Assembly (NCBI GenBank): GCA_019828595.1
Contig: JAHQRK010000013.1
Location: forward strand, 2,077,501-2,141,500
Direction of reading: 5' to 3'
DNA length: 64,000 nt
Origin: Aphanomyces cochlioides
Taxonomy: Eukaryota > Oomycota > Saprolegniomycetes > Saprolegniales > Verrucalvaceae
Shown: in pieces, positions 9,301 to 21,200 of the stretch
How positions within the stretch are numbered: the first letter of the stretch is position 1
How the letters are laid out: each line of letters starts with the position of its first letter
Made by a program: the position numbers and the translations under genes
The notes under the pieces: generated by a model
Told to the model about the DNA's origin: nothing
Seen by the model: only the letters and a program-made list of their open reading frames with translations
Databases searched by the model: none

Positions 9301-10378
9301 CCAGCACTGCATCTTGACGCATGTTGGGGACTTGCAAAAGCGAAGCGATCTCGACAGCTAACTTCTTCAACGGCAGACGTTGTTTCTCCAATCGTTGAGA
9401 ATGGAATTCTTTGAGTTGGGAGCGGATATCATTGACCAGTATGTCGTAGGCCTTGGAGATATTGTGGAATGTTGGAGACTTGTCCAAAAATCGATCCAGA
9501 CATCCATGAACAATCTCGGCCGCTCGTGGTAGACGAAGTAGCCAAGTTGGAGCTTTCCATGATCCAGAGCCATGGCGCAATGTTTGACGCTTTGTGATGA
9601 TACGACAAGCCACGTGGTCAGCCTGTGGAACGTGTGGCATGTGCGTCGCCTTCCAATGACGAAGACCCGCCAAGGTGGACGAACAAAAGATGTAGTCGAG
9701 TCGGTTGGTGAGTGTGGGACTTGTGAAGGTTCTTGCCACGGGGTTTTGACGGCGAAACAGATCCACCAGAGACAAACTGTGCATCCATTGTTCCAGTTGA
9801 AGGGTGCCGGCCATGGTGGAGGTACTGGGTCTCAACGAATCCAAATCTTTGTTGAGAGTGCAGTTGAAATCTCCTCCAACAATGTGGAGCGCATGTGGAG
9901 GAAAGTCGCGTGGCAATTCTTCGAAGTAACTTGCTCGTTGTTGGAAGGCTGCCGGCGCATAGATATTGTGGAGAACGACTGTCAGTGGACCCAGAGTACA
10001 TCGCACTTGTAGATAACGACCACGAAGCACTGGGTTGTCATGAGGGACTTGAGTGGCGTTCTTCAAAGGAGAGTGAGGATGTATCAACGTAGCCAGACCT
10101 CCAGTGGCTGGCGACGTGGATACTTCAGGGTAAATAGGCTCTTCAAAGAACAAAGAGCCTTCGTGGTTTGTGATGCGTTGCCAATGGAACGCAACACGGT
10201 CGTGGAGACTTGGCGTGCGGAAACGGGTTTCTTGGATAAAGGAAACGTCGTGAACACTTGATAGTTTGTCGAGGATGTACCGATGACTGTTGGAGAAGCC
10301 ATTGGTGTTGAGGGAGATGATTTGTGGGTCCCAGTCCACGAGTTCAGTTGGGACATCGGAGAAGTTGTTGTCAATCAT
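6331..10378 (-). pseudogene. ORF2 of copy E: endonuclease-RT with frameshifts
   Basis: Starts at ATG 10378 and keeps all endonuclease and RT motifs of the intact ORF2 at 48480-52535. Breaks seen are a 2 nt AT insertion at about 8570-8573, just before the DFEKAFD block and shared with copy B; an in-frame 9 nt deletion near 7355 that removes Pro-Gly-Leu; and a 1 nt deletion at about 6371, 13 codons before the normal stop, which makes the frame read through the 3' UTR into copy C. Length 4048 nt against 4056 nt in intact copies. Confidence 0.87.
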
Positions 10379-10456
10379 CACGAGTACAGATGAAAATGAG
10401 TAGAATGGAGGGGTCAGAGGGGAGGTTGAAATGGATTGAAGCAGGGGATAGAAGCC

Positions 10457-13400
10457 TTAGAGTTGATCGTCCTCCAAATCGAGGGGATCAATTTCGTCGG
10501 CGTTCATGGAGTGGTGAGCTTTGCTGCAGAGCTCGTCGATGTGGTAATTGTTGGTGATGCTTTTGAGCATCGAGATGGCCGACAAGACGGGAGCCGGCAA
10601 AGTGAACTTCTCGAGATTGTCGCTGAAGTTTTCGATCAAAGCAAACAGCGACCAGTCCGTCAAGCAGTTGGTGTCCGTCAAGCAGTTGGTGTCAGGCAAT
10701 CTTGTTGCTTCTTGGTTCAATAGAACAGTCAGTGCCTCCGAGTTTGTGTAGAGGTCTGGGGCCCGATTTGAGAGGAATAAGTCAATCGTAGCAAGTGCAA
10801 AGAGGATGCGCTTGATCTCTGGTATGTCCGTGGTCAATTCTTCCAAGATTTCTGACGGGTGAATCTTGTATTGAGCCATGAAGTTGACGTGATGTTTGTA
10901 GTTGTGAGGCTTGCCTTGAGCTTTTAACAAAGCCATCTTGCGCTCAATAGTCTTGGTTGCAACAAGTGACTGAAACAAACTGGGGTCTTCATCTTGTGCG
11001 TACATAGCATGTGCAACGAGCTGAGGATCATCTCGCAAAATGCGTTGACATTCGGTGATACTGCCTTCGACTTTCTTATCTCGAATGATCTTCTTCGCCA
11101 ATTCGAGGTGGGCTGCAGCAGACTTGTTAAGTCGTTGTTTCTTCGCTTTGCCTTTGGTCTTTTTCGGGCGTGGCGCACTTGAATCTTCCAATACAATTCG
11201 AGGCACTGCAAAGTCTTCAAACGAGAGTTCCACGTCGTCTTCTTCGAGGATATGAAAACGGTTGGATGTCGGCAGGGGATCCAAACGTGGGGACGAAGGC
11301 AAATTACGTTTTGGAGCTGGTCCAGACCGGTAGCCCGTTACCAATTGAAGGTCCAGCGAGTTCTTGGGCTGCTCACTTGGTGGAGCAAGAGCGGGCGATT
11401 CGTTGGTAGACATTTCCACATCTTCTTGTTGTTTGTCTTGTCCATTGTTGTTAGGGGGATCGCTGTCACCAGACATATCGACATCAGAGCCATGAGAAGG
11501 AGCTGTTGGCTGTGGTTGTTCATCTTGACGATCTCCAGATGCCTCAGTTGAGTCGGCCTCGCCTTCCGCATTTGTTCCAGGGTCTTGGTCATGATCGTCT
11601 CCATCATGTTCAGGTTCTTTTTCTCCTGACGGAGGAGATTTTGCCGCTGCCTTGGCCGCTTTTGCCTTCGCTTTTTCAGCCTTGACCTCTGCACGTCGTG
11701 AAACAATCGACGGAGGCAATGTCTTGTTCAGAGCAGCGATCTTGTGCTGAAACACGACGACAAAAGGCTGACCCGACGGATCCGTAATGGCGATTTCGCG
11801 TAGTGCGTCGCCGGATTTTGGCACCAACACTGCAGGAGGCGCAGACGATTTGAAAATGACTCTCAAATGCGGCGACTTGATGTTCTGACCAGCAGTAGGG
11901 TTGAATGCTGCTATCACTGACTTGGTCAATGCAGCCATTTTCTTGACAATCGCCTTGGCCATCGAAGGGTGACTGACCTTGTTGAACGTAACGTAGTAGT
12001 TGTTGCCATAACGCGAGTACTTGGGAACCAGGAAGTCTTTGCCACCAAGTCGAAACGTTGTGCCTCCCATTTCCACGCACGTAGACAAGTTGTAACTTGA
12101 GATCACAATGGTCTGTGGGTTCTTCTTGTGGATCAAAATGTTCGGAAATTTGGAGCCCCATAACGAACCAGGATTTTCCTTGACAAATTGATCGCAGATG
12201 ACTTTTTCGGACCAGTCCTTGTAGGCTTCGCCCAACTTGACTGTGAGCTCGTACACTTGGGACTGGGGGGTGAGCAAAATGTTTTCAATGAAGGCGTCCA
12301 TGTCACCAGAGTCTTTGTAGAATGCGTCCGCCATGGCCTCGCATCGCGCAATATCGTCATCGGCAACAGCATGAGCACCAGTGTTGCGGAGTTTCGCGCC
12401 TTTGGGAGCATTGCCTTGCTTGGCATCTTTCTTGGACGAAGCTGAATCCTTGCCGGGAGCCTTTTGCGTCCATGGATTGGCCTTTTCAGCGTTTTGTTGC
12501 TCTTGATCGCCTTGTATTTTGTCTGCCGCGGTAGGAGGATCAACAGCGCCATTTCCTTGAGCAACGGATTTGTCGACAATGTCTTGATTTGACTGTTCAT
12601 TGTCATTGTTTGTCGATTGTTCCTCTTGAATAACTTCTCCAGGAGTATCACACGGCTTCGCTTGGCCGTTAATGTCGCCTGACCCATCAACCTCCGAGTG
12701 AATTTGAGTATTTCCCTCGTCGGTTAAGGCCTCGGTTTCAGTAGAATCCTTCCCCTCGGCGTCTCCAGAGACCATATCCACGTCCTCTTGAGATTGTTCT
12801 TCTTCCTCTCCCGTTCTAGGAGGCTCAGTACAGGGGGCGACGCGGTTGGTGGCTGCTGGCTCAGTCCCTTTGGTCACGAGAAAGGCCGGGGCCAGACCCC
12901 CAGTGACAGGGGTAGAAGGGGAATCCATGCCATCCCCGCAGCACGGTGACTGGGGTACACCATTGCTCCGGCGAGAACCCAAATCGGAATACCGCCCCCG
13001 CCCCTCCGAAGAGGCCCCTGGGGGGAAGTAGACAGAACCGCAGGGTGTGCCCATAGGGGGGGGGCCTCGTAGCCTCTAGGGCTGGCATGGACCCCGTTTT
13101 CTCGCCGCCTTCACTGGGGATTGACTCCAATTGGAGTCCAGGGAAGCAGCCACCACAGGCACAAGGCCCCAGTGGTTCGACCTCCTGAGTGAGGGCTTCG
13201 CTAGACAAGTTAACGACAGTGGTCTGGGGGTCAACCACTGACCCACTGAGGTTGACCCCCCCTGGAACTCCGGCGAGTGGAGCACCAGGTGAAGCGCTGG
13301 TGGAGCGAGACGCAGATTGGTCTCCAGAGACGCTGTTGGGGTCGAACTCGACCTCCACTTCGGCCCTAGGGTTAGGTGTAGCGACATTACTCACACCACT

Positions 13401-13514
13401 TCCGCCATCCTGATTGGACGACGAAAGTGGGTGAGGTGATACAATACCTGGAATGATGGTGACTCCGTGAGTGTTGGTCTCACGGAGCTCGGAACAGCTG
13501 TTGGCGTTGGACAT
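10457..13514 (-). pseudogene. ORF1 of copy E, frameshifted, with 18 nt duplication
   Basis: ATG at 13514, TAA at 10457-10459. A run of nine G at 13056-13064 gives the same +1 shift as in copy A, at about residue 150. Near the C-terminus an 18 nt tandem duplication (10656-10673 and 10674-10691) repeats six residues in frame (TNCLTD). The total of 3058 nt equals the intact 3039 plus 18 plus 1. Downstream of the shift the frame is open to the stop. Confidence 0.85.
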
Positions 13515-13575
13515 TTTGAGCGCGGCAGCACTTGATAACTTCTTGACTTGAGGGGTACGAGGCAAATTCGGTAGT

Positions 13576-13590
13576 TCAAGTCCCTCATGA
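13576..13590. repeat. Target-site duplication of copy E, right copy
   Basis: Same 15 bp as 6170-6184. The ORF2 sequence of element C/F resumes through it without loss. Confidence 0.88.
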
Positions 13591-15020
13591 CAACCCAGTG
13601 CTTCGTGGTCGTTATCTACAAGTGCGATGTACTCTGGGTCCACTGACAGTCGTTCTCCACAATATCTATGCGCCGGCAGCCTTCCAAGAACGAGCAAGTT
13701 ACTTCGAAGAATTGCCACGCGACTTTCCTCCACATGCGCTCCACATTGTTGGAGGAGATTTCAACTGCACTCTCAACAAAGATTTGGATTCGTTGAGACC
13801 CAGTACCTCCACCATGGCCGGCACCCTTCAACTGGAACAATGGATGCACAGTTTGTCTCTGGTGGATCTGTTTCGCCGTCAAAACCCCGTGGCACGAGCC
13901 TTCACAAGTCCCACACTCACCAACCGACTTGACTACATCTTTTGTTCGTCCACCTTGGCGGGTCTTCGTCATTGGAAGGCGACGCACATGCCACACGTTC
14001 CACAGGCTGACCACGTGGCATGTCGTATCATCACAAAGCGTCAAACATTGCGCCATGGCTCTGGATCATGGAAAGCTCCAACTTGGCTACTTCGTCTACC
14101 ACGAGCGGCCGAGATTGTTCATGGATGTCTGGATCGATTTTTGGACAAGTCTCCAACATTCCACAATATCTCCAAGGCCTACGACATGCTGGTCAATGAT
14201 ATCCGCTCCCAACTCAAAGAATTCCATTCTCAACGATTGGAGAAACAACGTCTGCCGTTGAAGAAGTTAGCTGTCGAGATCGCTTCGCTTTTGCAAGTCC
14301 CCAACATGCGTCAAGATTCAGTGCTGGTGGATCGAGTGCGAGACCTTCAAAAGCAAATTCACGAGCTGCAAGATCGAGACAAGCAGTTTCGTCAAGACCA
14401 GGCGTTCCAACTTCATTTGTACAAAGCAGAGCGCTCGTCCAAGTTCCACTTCATGTCCCCTGTCCCTACCCCCTTGAAGAAGACTGTCTTCAAAGAGTTG
14501 GTGGATGTCAATGGAAATGTTGTCTCCAATCAACAAGGCATGTCTGACGTCCTGGTCGACTACTACAAGGACTTGTTTGCAGCTCCCGAGGTGCAGCGAT
14601 CTGGAGACGAAGTGTCGTCATTTCTGACCCCATTGACTCGACACAAGCAACTGCCAGAGCAAGCCCAGAAAGAGCTGTCGGCTCCCTTGCGCGCCAACGA
14701 GTTCTATCATGCTATTCGACACAGCAGTTCGAACTCAGCGCCAGGTCCCAACGCTCTGCCATTCGAAGTCCTCAAACTTGCACCTCACAAGTGGTCGTTG
14801 GTATTGGAGCTGCTATTCACATACCAGCTCCATTCTCACCCTCGCTTGACTCCCATGCAACTTGTCAGTACGCTGGTGTTGCTGCACAAGAAAGGCCCCA
14901 AGTCACAAGCCAAGAACAATCGGCCCATTAGCCTACTCAACACGGATGTGAAAATCCTGACGGGTATTCTGGCTTATCGACTTCAGCGCCACATTCGGCA
15001 CATCATCCACCCGGACCAGC
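13576..15020 (+). pseudogene. ORF2 fragment F (continuation of copy C): endonuclease C-half and RT start
   Basis: Carries ORF2 residues of about 110 to 590, including GDFNCTL (Asp170, Asn172), RLDYIF (Asp228), the DH pair ending in His255, the linker and the RT fingers through RPISLLNTD. The frame is open throughout. It ends at 15020 inside HPDQQG, followed by 3 nt (GAG) and the 5' end of copy D. With 5844-6184 it makes one ORF2 split by copy E. The RT palm is absent. Confidence 0.87.
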
Positions 15021-15084
15021 GAGACTTCCGAATTTGCCTCGTACCCCTCAAGTCAAGAAGTTATCAAGTGCTGCCGCGCTCAAA

Positions 15085-18000
15085 ATGTCCAACGCCAACA
15101 GCTGTTCCGAGCTCCGTGAGACCAACACTCACGGAGTCACCATCATTCCAGGTATTGTATCACCTCACCCACTTTCGTCGTCCAATCAGGATGGCGGAAG
15201 TGGTGTGAGTAATGTCGCTACACCTAACCCTAGGACCGAAGTGGAGGTCGAGTTCGACCCCAACAGCGTCTCTGGAGACCAATCTGCGTCTCGCTCCACC
15301 AGCGCTTCACCTGGTGCTCCACTCGCCGGAGTTCCAGGGGGGGTCAACCTCAGTGGGTCAGTGGTTGACCCCCAGACCACTGTCGTTAACTTGTCTAGCG
15401 AAGCCCTCACTCAGGAGGGCGAACCACTGGGGCCTTGTGCCTGTGGTGGCTGCTTCCCTGGACTCCAATTGGAGTCAATCCCCAGTGAAGGCGGCGAGAA
15501 AACGGGGTCCATGCCAGCCCTAGAGGCTACGAGGCCCCCCCCTATGGGCACACCCTGCGGTTCTGTCTACTTCCCCCCAGGGGCCTCTTCGGAGGGGCGG
15601 GGGCGGTATTCCGATTTGGGTTCTCGCCGGAGCAATGGTGTACCCCAGTCACCGTGCTGCGGGGATGGCATGGATTCCCCTTCTACCCCTGTCACTGGGG
15701 GTCTGGCCCCGGCCTTTCTCGTGACCAATGGGACTGAGCCAGCAGCCACCAACCGCGTCGCCACCTGTGCTGAGCCTCCTAGAACGGGAGAGGAAGAAGA
15801 AAAATCTCAAGAGGACGTGGATATGGTCTCTGGAGACGCCGAGGGGAAGGATTCTACTGAAACCGAGGCCTTAACCGACGAGGGAAATACTCAAATTCAC
15901 TCTGAGGTTGATGGGTCAGGCGACATTAACGGCCAAGCGAAGCCGTGTGATACTCCTGGAGAAGTTATTCAAGAGGAACAATCGACAAACAATGACAATG
16001 ACCAGTCAAATCAAGACATTGTCGACAAATCCGTTGCTCAAGGAAATGGCGCTGTTGATCCTCCTACCGCGGCAGACAAAATACAAGGCGATCAAGAGCA
16101 ACAAAACGCTGAAAAGGCCAATCCATGGACGCAAAAGGCTCCCGGCAAGGATTCAGCTTCGTCCAAGAAAGATGCCAAGCAAGGCAATGCTCCCAAAGGC
16201 GCGAAACTCCGCAACACTGGTGCTCATGCTGTTGCCGATGACGATATTGCGCGATGCGAGGCCATGGCGGACGCATTCTACAAAGACTCTGGTGACATGG
16301 ACGCCTTCATTGAAAACATTTTGCTCACCCCCCAGTCCCAAGTGTACGAGCTCACAGTCAAGTTGGGCGAAGGCTACAAGGACTGGTCCGAAAAAGTCAT
16401 CTGCGATCAATTTGTCAAGGAAAATCCTGGTTCGTTATGGGGCTCCAAATTTCCGAACATTTTGATCCACAAGAAGAACCCACAGACCATTGTGATCTCA
16501 AGTTACAACTTGTCTACGTGCGTGGAAATGGGAGGCACAACGTTTCGACTTGGTGGCAAAGACTTCCTGGTTCCCAAGTACTCGCGTTATGGCAACAACT
16601 ACTACGTTACGTTCAACAAGGTCAGTCACCCTTCGATGGCCAAGGCGATTGTCAAGAAAATGGCTGCATTGACCAAGTCAGTGATAGCAGCATTCAACCC
16701 TACTGCTGGTCAGAACATCAAGTCGCCGCATTTGAGAGTCATTTTCAAATCGTCTGCGCCTCCTGCAGTGTTGGTGCCAAAATCCGGCGACGCACTACGC
16801 GAAATCACCATTACGGATCCGTCGGGTCAGCCTTTTGTCGTCGTGTTTCAGCACAAGATCGCTGCTCTGAACAAGACATTGCCTCCGTCGATTGTTTCAC
16901 GACGTGCAGAGGTCAAGGCTGAAAAGGCGAAGGCAAAAGCGGCCAAGGCAGCGGCAAAATCTCCTCCGTCAGGAGAAAAAGATCCTAAACATGATGGAGA
17001 CGATCATGATCAAGACCCTGGAACAAATGCGGAAGGCCAGGCCGACTCAACTGAGGCATCTGGAGATGGTCAAGATGAACAACCACAGTCAACAGCTCCT
17101 TCTCATGGCTCTGATGTCGATATGTCTGGTGACAGCGATCCCCCTAACAACAATGGACAAGACAAACAACAAGAAGATGTGGAAATGTCTACCAACGAAT
17201 CGCCCGCTCTTGCTCCACCAAGTGAGCAGCCCAAGAACTTGCTGGACCTTCAATTGGTAACGGGCTACCGGTCTGGACCAGCTCCAAAACGTACTTTGCC
17301 TTCGTCCCCACGTTTGGATCCCCTGCCGACATCCAACCGTTTTCATATCCTCGAAGAAGACGACGTGGAACTCTCGTTTGAAGACTTTGCAGTGCCTCGA
17401 ATTGTATTGGAAGATTCAAGTGCGCCACGCCCGAAAAAGACCAAAGGCAAAGCGAAGAAACAACGACTTAACAAGTCTGCTGCAGCCCACCTCGAATTGG
17501 CGAAGAAGATCATTCGAGATAAGAAAGTCGAAGGCAGTATCACCGAATGTCAACGCATTTTGCGAGATGACCCTCAGCTCGTTGCACATGCTATGTACGC
17601 ACAAGATGAAGACCTCAGTTTGTTTCAGTCACTTGTTGCAACCAAGACTATTGAGCGCAAGATGGCTTTGTTAAAAGCTCAAGGCAAGCCTCACAACTAC
17701 AAACATCACGTCAACTTCATGGCTCAATACAAGATTCACCCGTCAGAAATCTTGGAAGAATTGACCACGGACATACCAGAGATCAAGCGCATCCTCTTTG
17801 CACTTGCTACGATTGACTTATTCCTCTCAAATCGGGCCCCAGACCTCTACACAAACTCGGAGGCACTGACTGTTCTATTGAACCAAGAAGCAACAAGATT
17901 GCCTGACACCAACTGCTTGACGGACTGGTCGCTGTTTGCTTTGATCGAAAACTTCAGCGACAATCTCGAGAAGTTCACTTTGCCGGCTCCCGTCTTGTCG

Positions 18001-18123
18001 GCCATCTCGATGCTCAAAAGCATCACCAACAATTACCACATCGACGAGCTCTGCAGCAAAGCTCACCACTCCATGAACGCCGACGAAATTGATCCCCTCG
18101 ATTTGGAGGACGATCAACTCTAA
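15085..18123 (+). CDS. LINE ORF1 protein (copy D), intact, 1012 aa
   Basis: Open from ATG 15085 to TAA 18121-18123, identical in length to the ORF1 of copy C with scattered substitutions (for example Arg to Thr in the TPNPR(A/T)E segment and GEGYKDW instead of GEAYKDW). Same layout: acidic low-complexity N-terminus with CACGGC, conserved middle block at residues 382-570, Lys/Ala helix, acidic linker, basic RPKKTKGKAKKQ patch and helical C-terminus. The 10 nt G/C tract that is frameshifted in A and E is in frame here (two G and eight C in sense reading). The ATG is chosen because the 5' UTR is only 61 nt and contains no earlier ATG in frame. Confidence 0.85.
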   Translation: MSNANSCSELRETNTHGVTIIPGIVSPHPLSSSNQDGGSGVSNVATPNPRTEVEVEFDPNSVSGDQSASRSTSASPGAPLAGVPGGVNLSGSVVDPQTTVVNLSSEALTQEGEPLGPCACGGCFPGLQLESIPSEGGEKTGSMPALEATRPPPMGTPCGSVYFPPGASSEGRGRYSDLGSRRSNGVPQSPCCGDGMDSPSTPVTGGLAPAFLVTNGTEPAATNRVATCAEPPRTGEEEEKSQEDVDMVSGDAEGKDSTETEALTDEGNTQIHSEVDGSGDINGQAKPCDTPGEVIQEEQSTNNDNDQSNQDIVDKSVAQGNGAVDPPTAADKIQGDQEQQNAEKANPWTQKAPGKDSASSKKDAKQGNAPKGAKLRNTGAHAVADDDIARCEAMADAFYKDSGDMDAFIENILLTPQSQVYELTVKLGEGYKDWSEKVICDQFVKENPGSLWGSKFPNILIHKKNPQTIVISSYNLSTCVEMGGTTFRLGGKDFLVPKYSRYGNNYYVTFNKVSHPSMAKAIVKKMAALTKSVIAAFNPTAGQNIKSPHLRVIFKSSAPPAVLVPKSGDALREITITDPSGQPFVVVFQHKIAALNKTLPPSIVSRRAEVKAEKAKAKAAKAAAKSPPSGEKDPKHDGDDHDQDPGTNAEGQADSTEASGDGQDEQPQSTAPSHGSDVDMSGDSDPPNNNGQDKQQEDVEMSTNESPALAPPSEQPKNLLDLQLVTGYRSGPAPKRTLPSSPRLDPLPTSNRFHILEEDDVELSFEDFAVPRIVLEDSSAPRPKKTKGKAKKQRLNKSAAAHLELAKKIIRDKKVEGSITECQRILRDDPQLVAHAMYAQDEDLSLFQSLVATKTIERKMALLKAQGKPHNYKHHVNFMAQYKIHPSEILEELTTDIPEIKRILFALATIDLFLSNRAPDLYTNSEALTVLLNQEATRLPDTNCLTDWSLFALIENFSDNLEKFTLPAPVLSAISMLKSITNNYHIDELCSKAHHSMNADEIDPLDLEDDQL

Positions 18124-18201
18124 GGCTTCTATCCCCTGCTTCAATCCATTTCAACCTCCCCTCTGACCCCTCCATTCTACTCATTTTCATCTGTACTCGT
18201 G

Positions 18202-21200
18202 ATGATTGACAACAACTTCTCCGATGTCCCAACTGAACTCGTGGACTGGGACCCACAAATCATCTCCCTCAACACCAATGGCTTCTCCAACAGTCATCGG
18301 TACATCCTCGACAAACTATCAAGTGTTCACGACGTTTCCTTTATCCAAGAAACCCGTTTCCGCACGCCATGTCTCCACGACCGTGTTGCGTTCCATTGGC
18401 AACGCATCACAAACCACGAAGGCTCTTTGTTCTTTGAAGAGCCTATTTACCCTGAAGTATCCACGTCGCCAGCCACTGGAGGTCTGGCTACGTTGATACA
18501 TCCTCACTCTCCTTTGAAGAACGCCACTCAAGTCCCTCATGACAACCCAGTGCTTCGTGGTCGTTATCTACAAGTGCGATGTACTCTGGGTCCACTGACA
18601 GTCGTTCTCCACAATATCTATGCGCCGGCAGCCTTCCAAGAACGAGCAAGTTACTTCGAAGAATTGCCACGCGACTTTCCTCCACATGCGCTCCACATTG
18701 TTGGAGGAGATTTCAACTGCACTCTCAACAAAGATTTGGATTCGTTGAGACCCAGTACCTCCACCATGGCCGGCACCCTTCAACTGGAACAATGGATGCA
18801 CAGTTTGTCTCTGGTGGATCTGTTTCGTCGTCAAAACCCCGTGGCACGAGCCTTCACAAGTCCCACACTCACCAACCGACTCGACTACATCTTTTGTTCG
18901 TCCACCTTGGCGGGTCTTCGTCATTGGAAGGCGACGCACATGCCACACGTTCCACAGGCTGACCACGTGGCTTGTCGTATCATCACAAAGCGTCAAACAT
19001 TGCGCCATGGCTCTGGATCATGGAAAGCTCCAACTTGGCTACTTCGTCTACCACGAGCGGCCGAGATTGTTCATGGATGTCTGGATCGATTTTTGGACAA
19101 GTCTCCAACATTCCACAATATCTCCAAGGCCTACGACATACTGGTCAATGATATCCGCTCCCAACTCAAAGAATTCCATTCTCAACGATTGGAGAAACAA
19201 CGTCTGCCGTTGAAGAAGTTAGCTGTCGAGATCGCTTCGCTTTTGCAAGTCCCCAACATGCGTCAAGATGCAGTGCTGGTGGATCGAGTGCGAGACCTTC
19301 AAAAGCAAATTCACGAGCTGCAAGATCGAGACAAGCAGTTTCGTCAAGACCAGGCGTTCCAACTTCACTTGTACAAAGCAGAGCGCTCGTCCAAGTTCCA
19401 CTTCATGTCCCCTGTCCCTACCCCCTTGAAGAAGACTGTCTTCAAAGAGTTGGTGGATGTCAATGGAAATGTTGTCTCCAATCAACAAGGCATGTCTGAC
19501 GTCCTGGTCGACTACTACAAGGACTTGTTTGCAGCTCCCGAGGTGCAGCGATCTGGAGACGAAGTGTCGTCATTTCTGACCCCATTGACTCGACACAAGC
19601 AACTGCCAGAGCAAGCCCAGAAAGAGCTGTCGGCTCCCTTGCGCGCCAACGAGTTCTATCATGCTATTCGACACAGCAGTTCGAACTCAGCGCCAGGTCC
19701 CAACGCTCTGCCATTCGAAGTCCTCAAACTTGCACCTCACAAGTGGTCGTTGGTATTGGAGCTGCTATTCACACACCAGCTCCATTCTCACCCTCGCTTG
19801 ACTCCCATGCAACTTGTCAGTACGCTGGTGTTGCTGCACAAGAAAGGCCCCAAGTCACAAGCCAAGAACTATCGGCCCATTAGCCTACTCAACACGGATG
19901 TGAAAATCCTGACGAGTATTCTGGCTTATCGACTCCAGCGCCACATTCGACACATCATCCACCCGGACCAGCAAGGCTTTATCCGTCGAAGCAATATCCA
20001 AACCAATATTGCACGACTGGATGACATGCTGCACCACATCAAACTACACAGTCCGTCCTCGATGGTGGCACTGCTTGACTTTGAGAAAGCTTTTGATCGC
20101 GTGGACCACGCGTACTTGCTCCGCGTCCTCCGTCACTATGGCTTTCCCGAAACCTTTGTTGACATGGTTCGCGTACTGTACTCGGGCCGCAAGTCTCGCA
20201 TCTTGGTGAACGGCTTCTTGTCCAAGCCAGTTCACATCTCACGCGGTGTGTTGCAAGGTGATCCACTGTCGCCACTTCTGTTTGTGATCGCTTTGGAACC
20301 GATGTGCCAACTCCTACGGCAACACTCCAACTATGGCATCAAGTGTGGGGATCGCTACCACACTGGGAGTTACTTTGCCGACGACTCGCAACTCTATGCG
20401 GCAAATGAGACGTGCCTCCACCGGCAGCTTGCATTGGTTCAAACCTTTTGCGACAAGTCTGGTTTCCGACTCAACGTCGACAAGACCCAAATTCTGACTT
20501 ACAGCCAGTTGAATGGGAACCTTGCCTCACTACAAGTTACTTCCGACAGTCCCGTGAAGGCTCTTGGTATCTTGGTTGCGCCCAATCTTTCTCCATTGGC
20601 ACGTTTCAATTACGTGTTTGAGAAGTTTGTGGCTCGCTTGTCTTTGTGGCTCTACAAGGCTCGAACCATGGCCGGAAAAGTCACTATCCTGCACAGCATA
20701 TGTCTGCCTGTGTTGTGGTACCAACTGGCTTTTGTCCCTGCCGACAAAGACCTGGCCAAAAAGATCGACAAGGCCATGCTTCAATTTATGCATGGTGAAG
20801 AAATCAACCCATCCTCCTCTGTCCATGGCCTCCGTTTGATCAAAAAGGAGATCCTATTCATGCCGAAGAAGTCCGGTGGCTTAGGCCTGCACCATGCACT
20901 TGCTTTATGGCAACAACACAACCGCTCTGTCATGATCAGATGCATTCAAGCCATCACCACCCCACCCCGCAAGTCTGCCATGTCCGCCTGGATTACGCCG
21001 GGCTATACTCTCCTCGAGAAGGCTTTTCATCCATGGGGTTCCCCCGAGATCTCCTCTTGGCAAATGGCTCTTCTGCATTCATCAGACAACTGTACAAGAA
21101 TCCCAATATCACTCCAATGTGGAAAGCCTTATTGAGTAGCTGGTTTGAATCTCGCTGGACTCCGTACGGCTGTCCAAATCACATCTCATCTTTGGATGTT

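Larger units (their letters stand above)
6185..13575 (-). mobile_element. LINE copy E, full length, between 15 bp duplications
   Basis: A complete 7391 bp element on the minus strand: 5' UTR 13515-13575, ORF1 10457-13514, ORF2 6331-10378 and 3' UTR 6185-6330. It is inserted into the ORF2 of element C/F. Its length difference from the 7380 bp consensus is fully explained by +19 nt in ORF1 and -8 nt in ORF2. Both ORFs are frameshifted, so it is dead as it stands. Confidence 0.9.

Noticed and set aside
13598..13600. TTG and GTG starts just upstream of family ATGs (for example TTG 15034, GTG 5841)
   Set aside because: The organism is a eukaryote and an ATG shared by all copies follows at once (15085, 5844), so the ATG was used.
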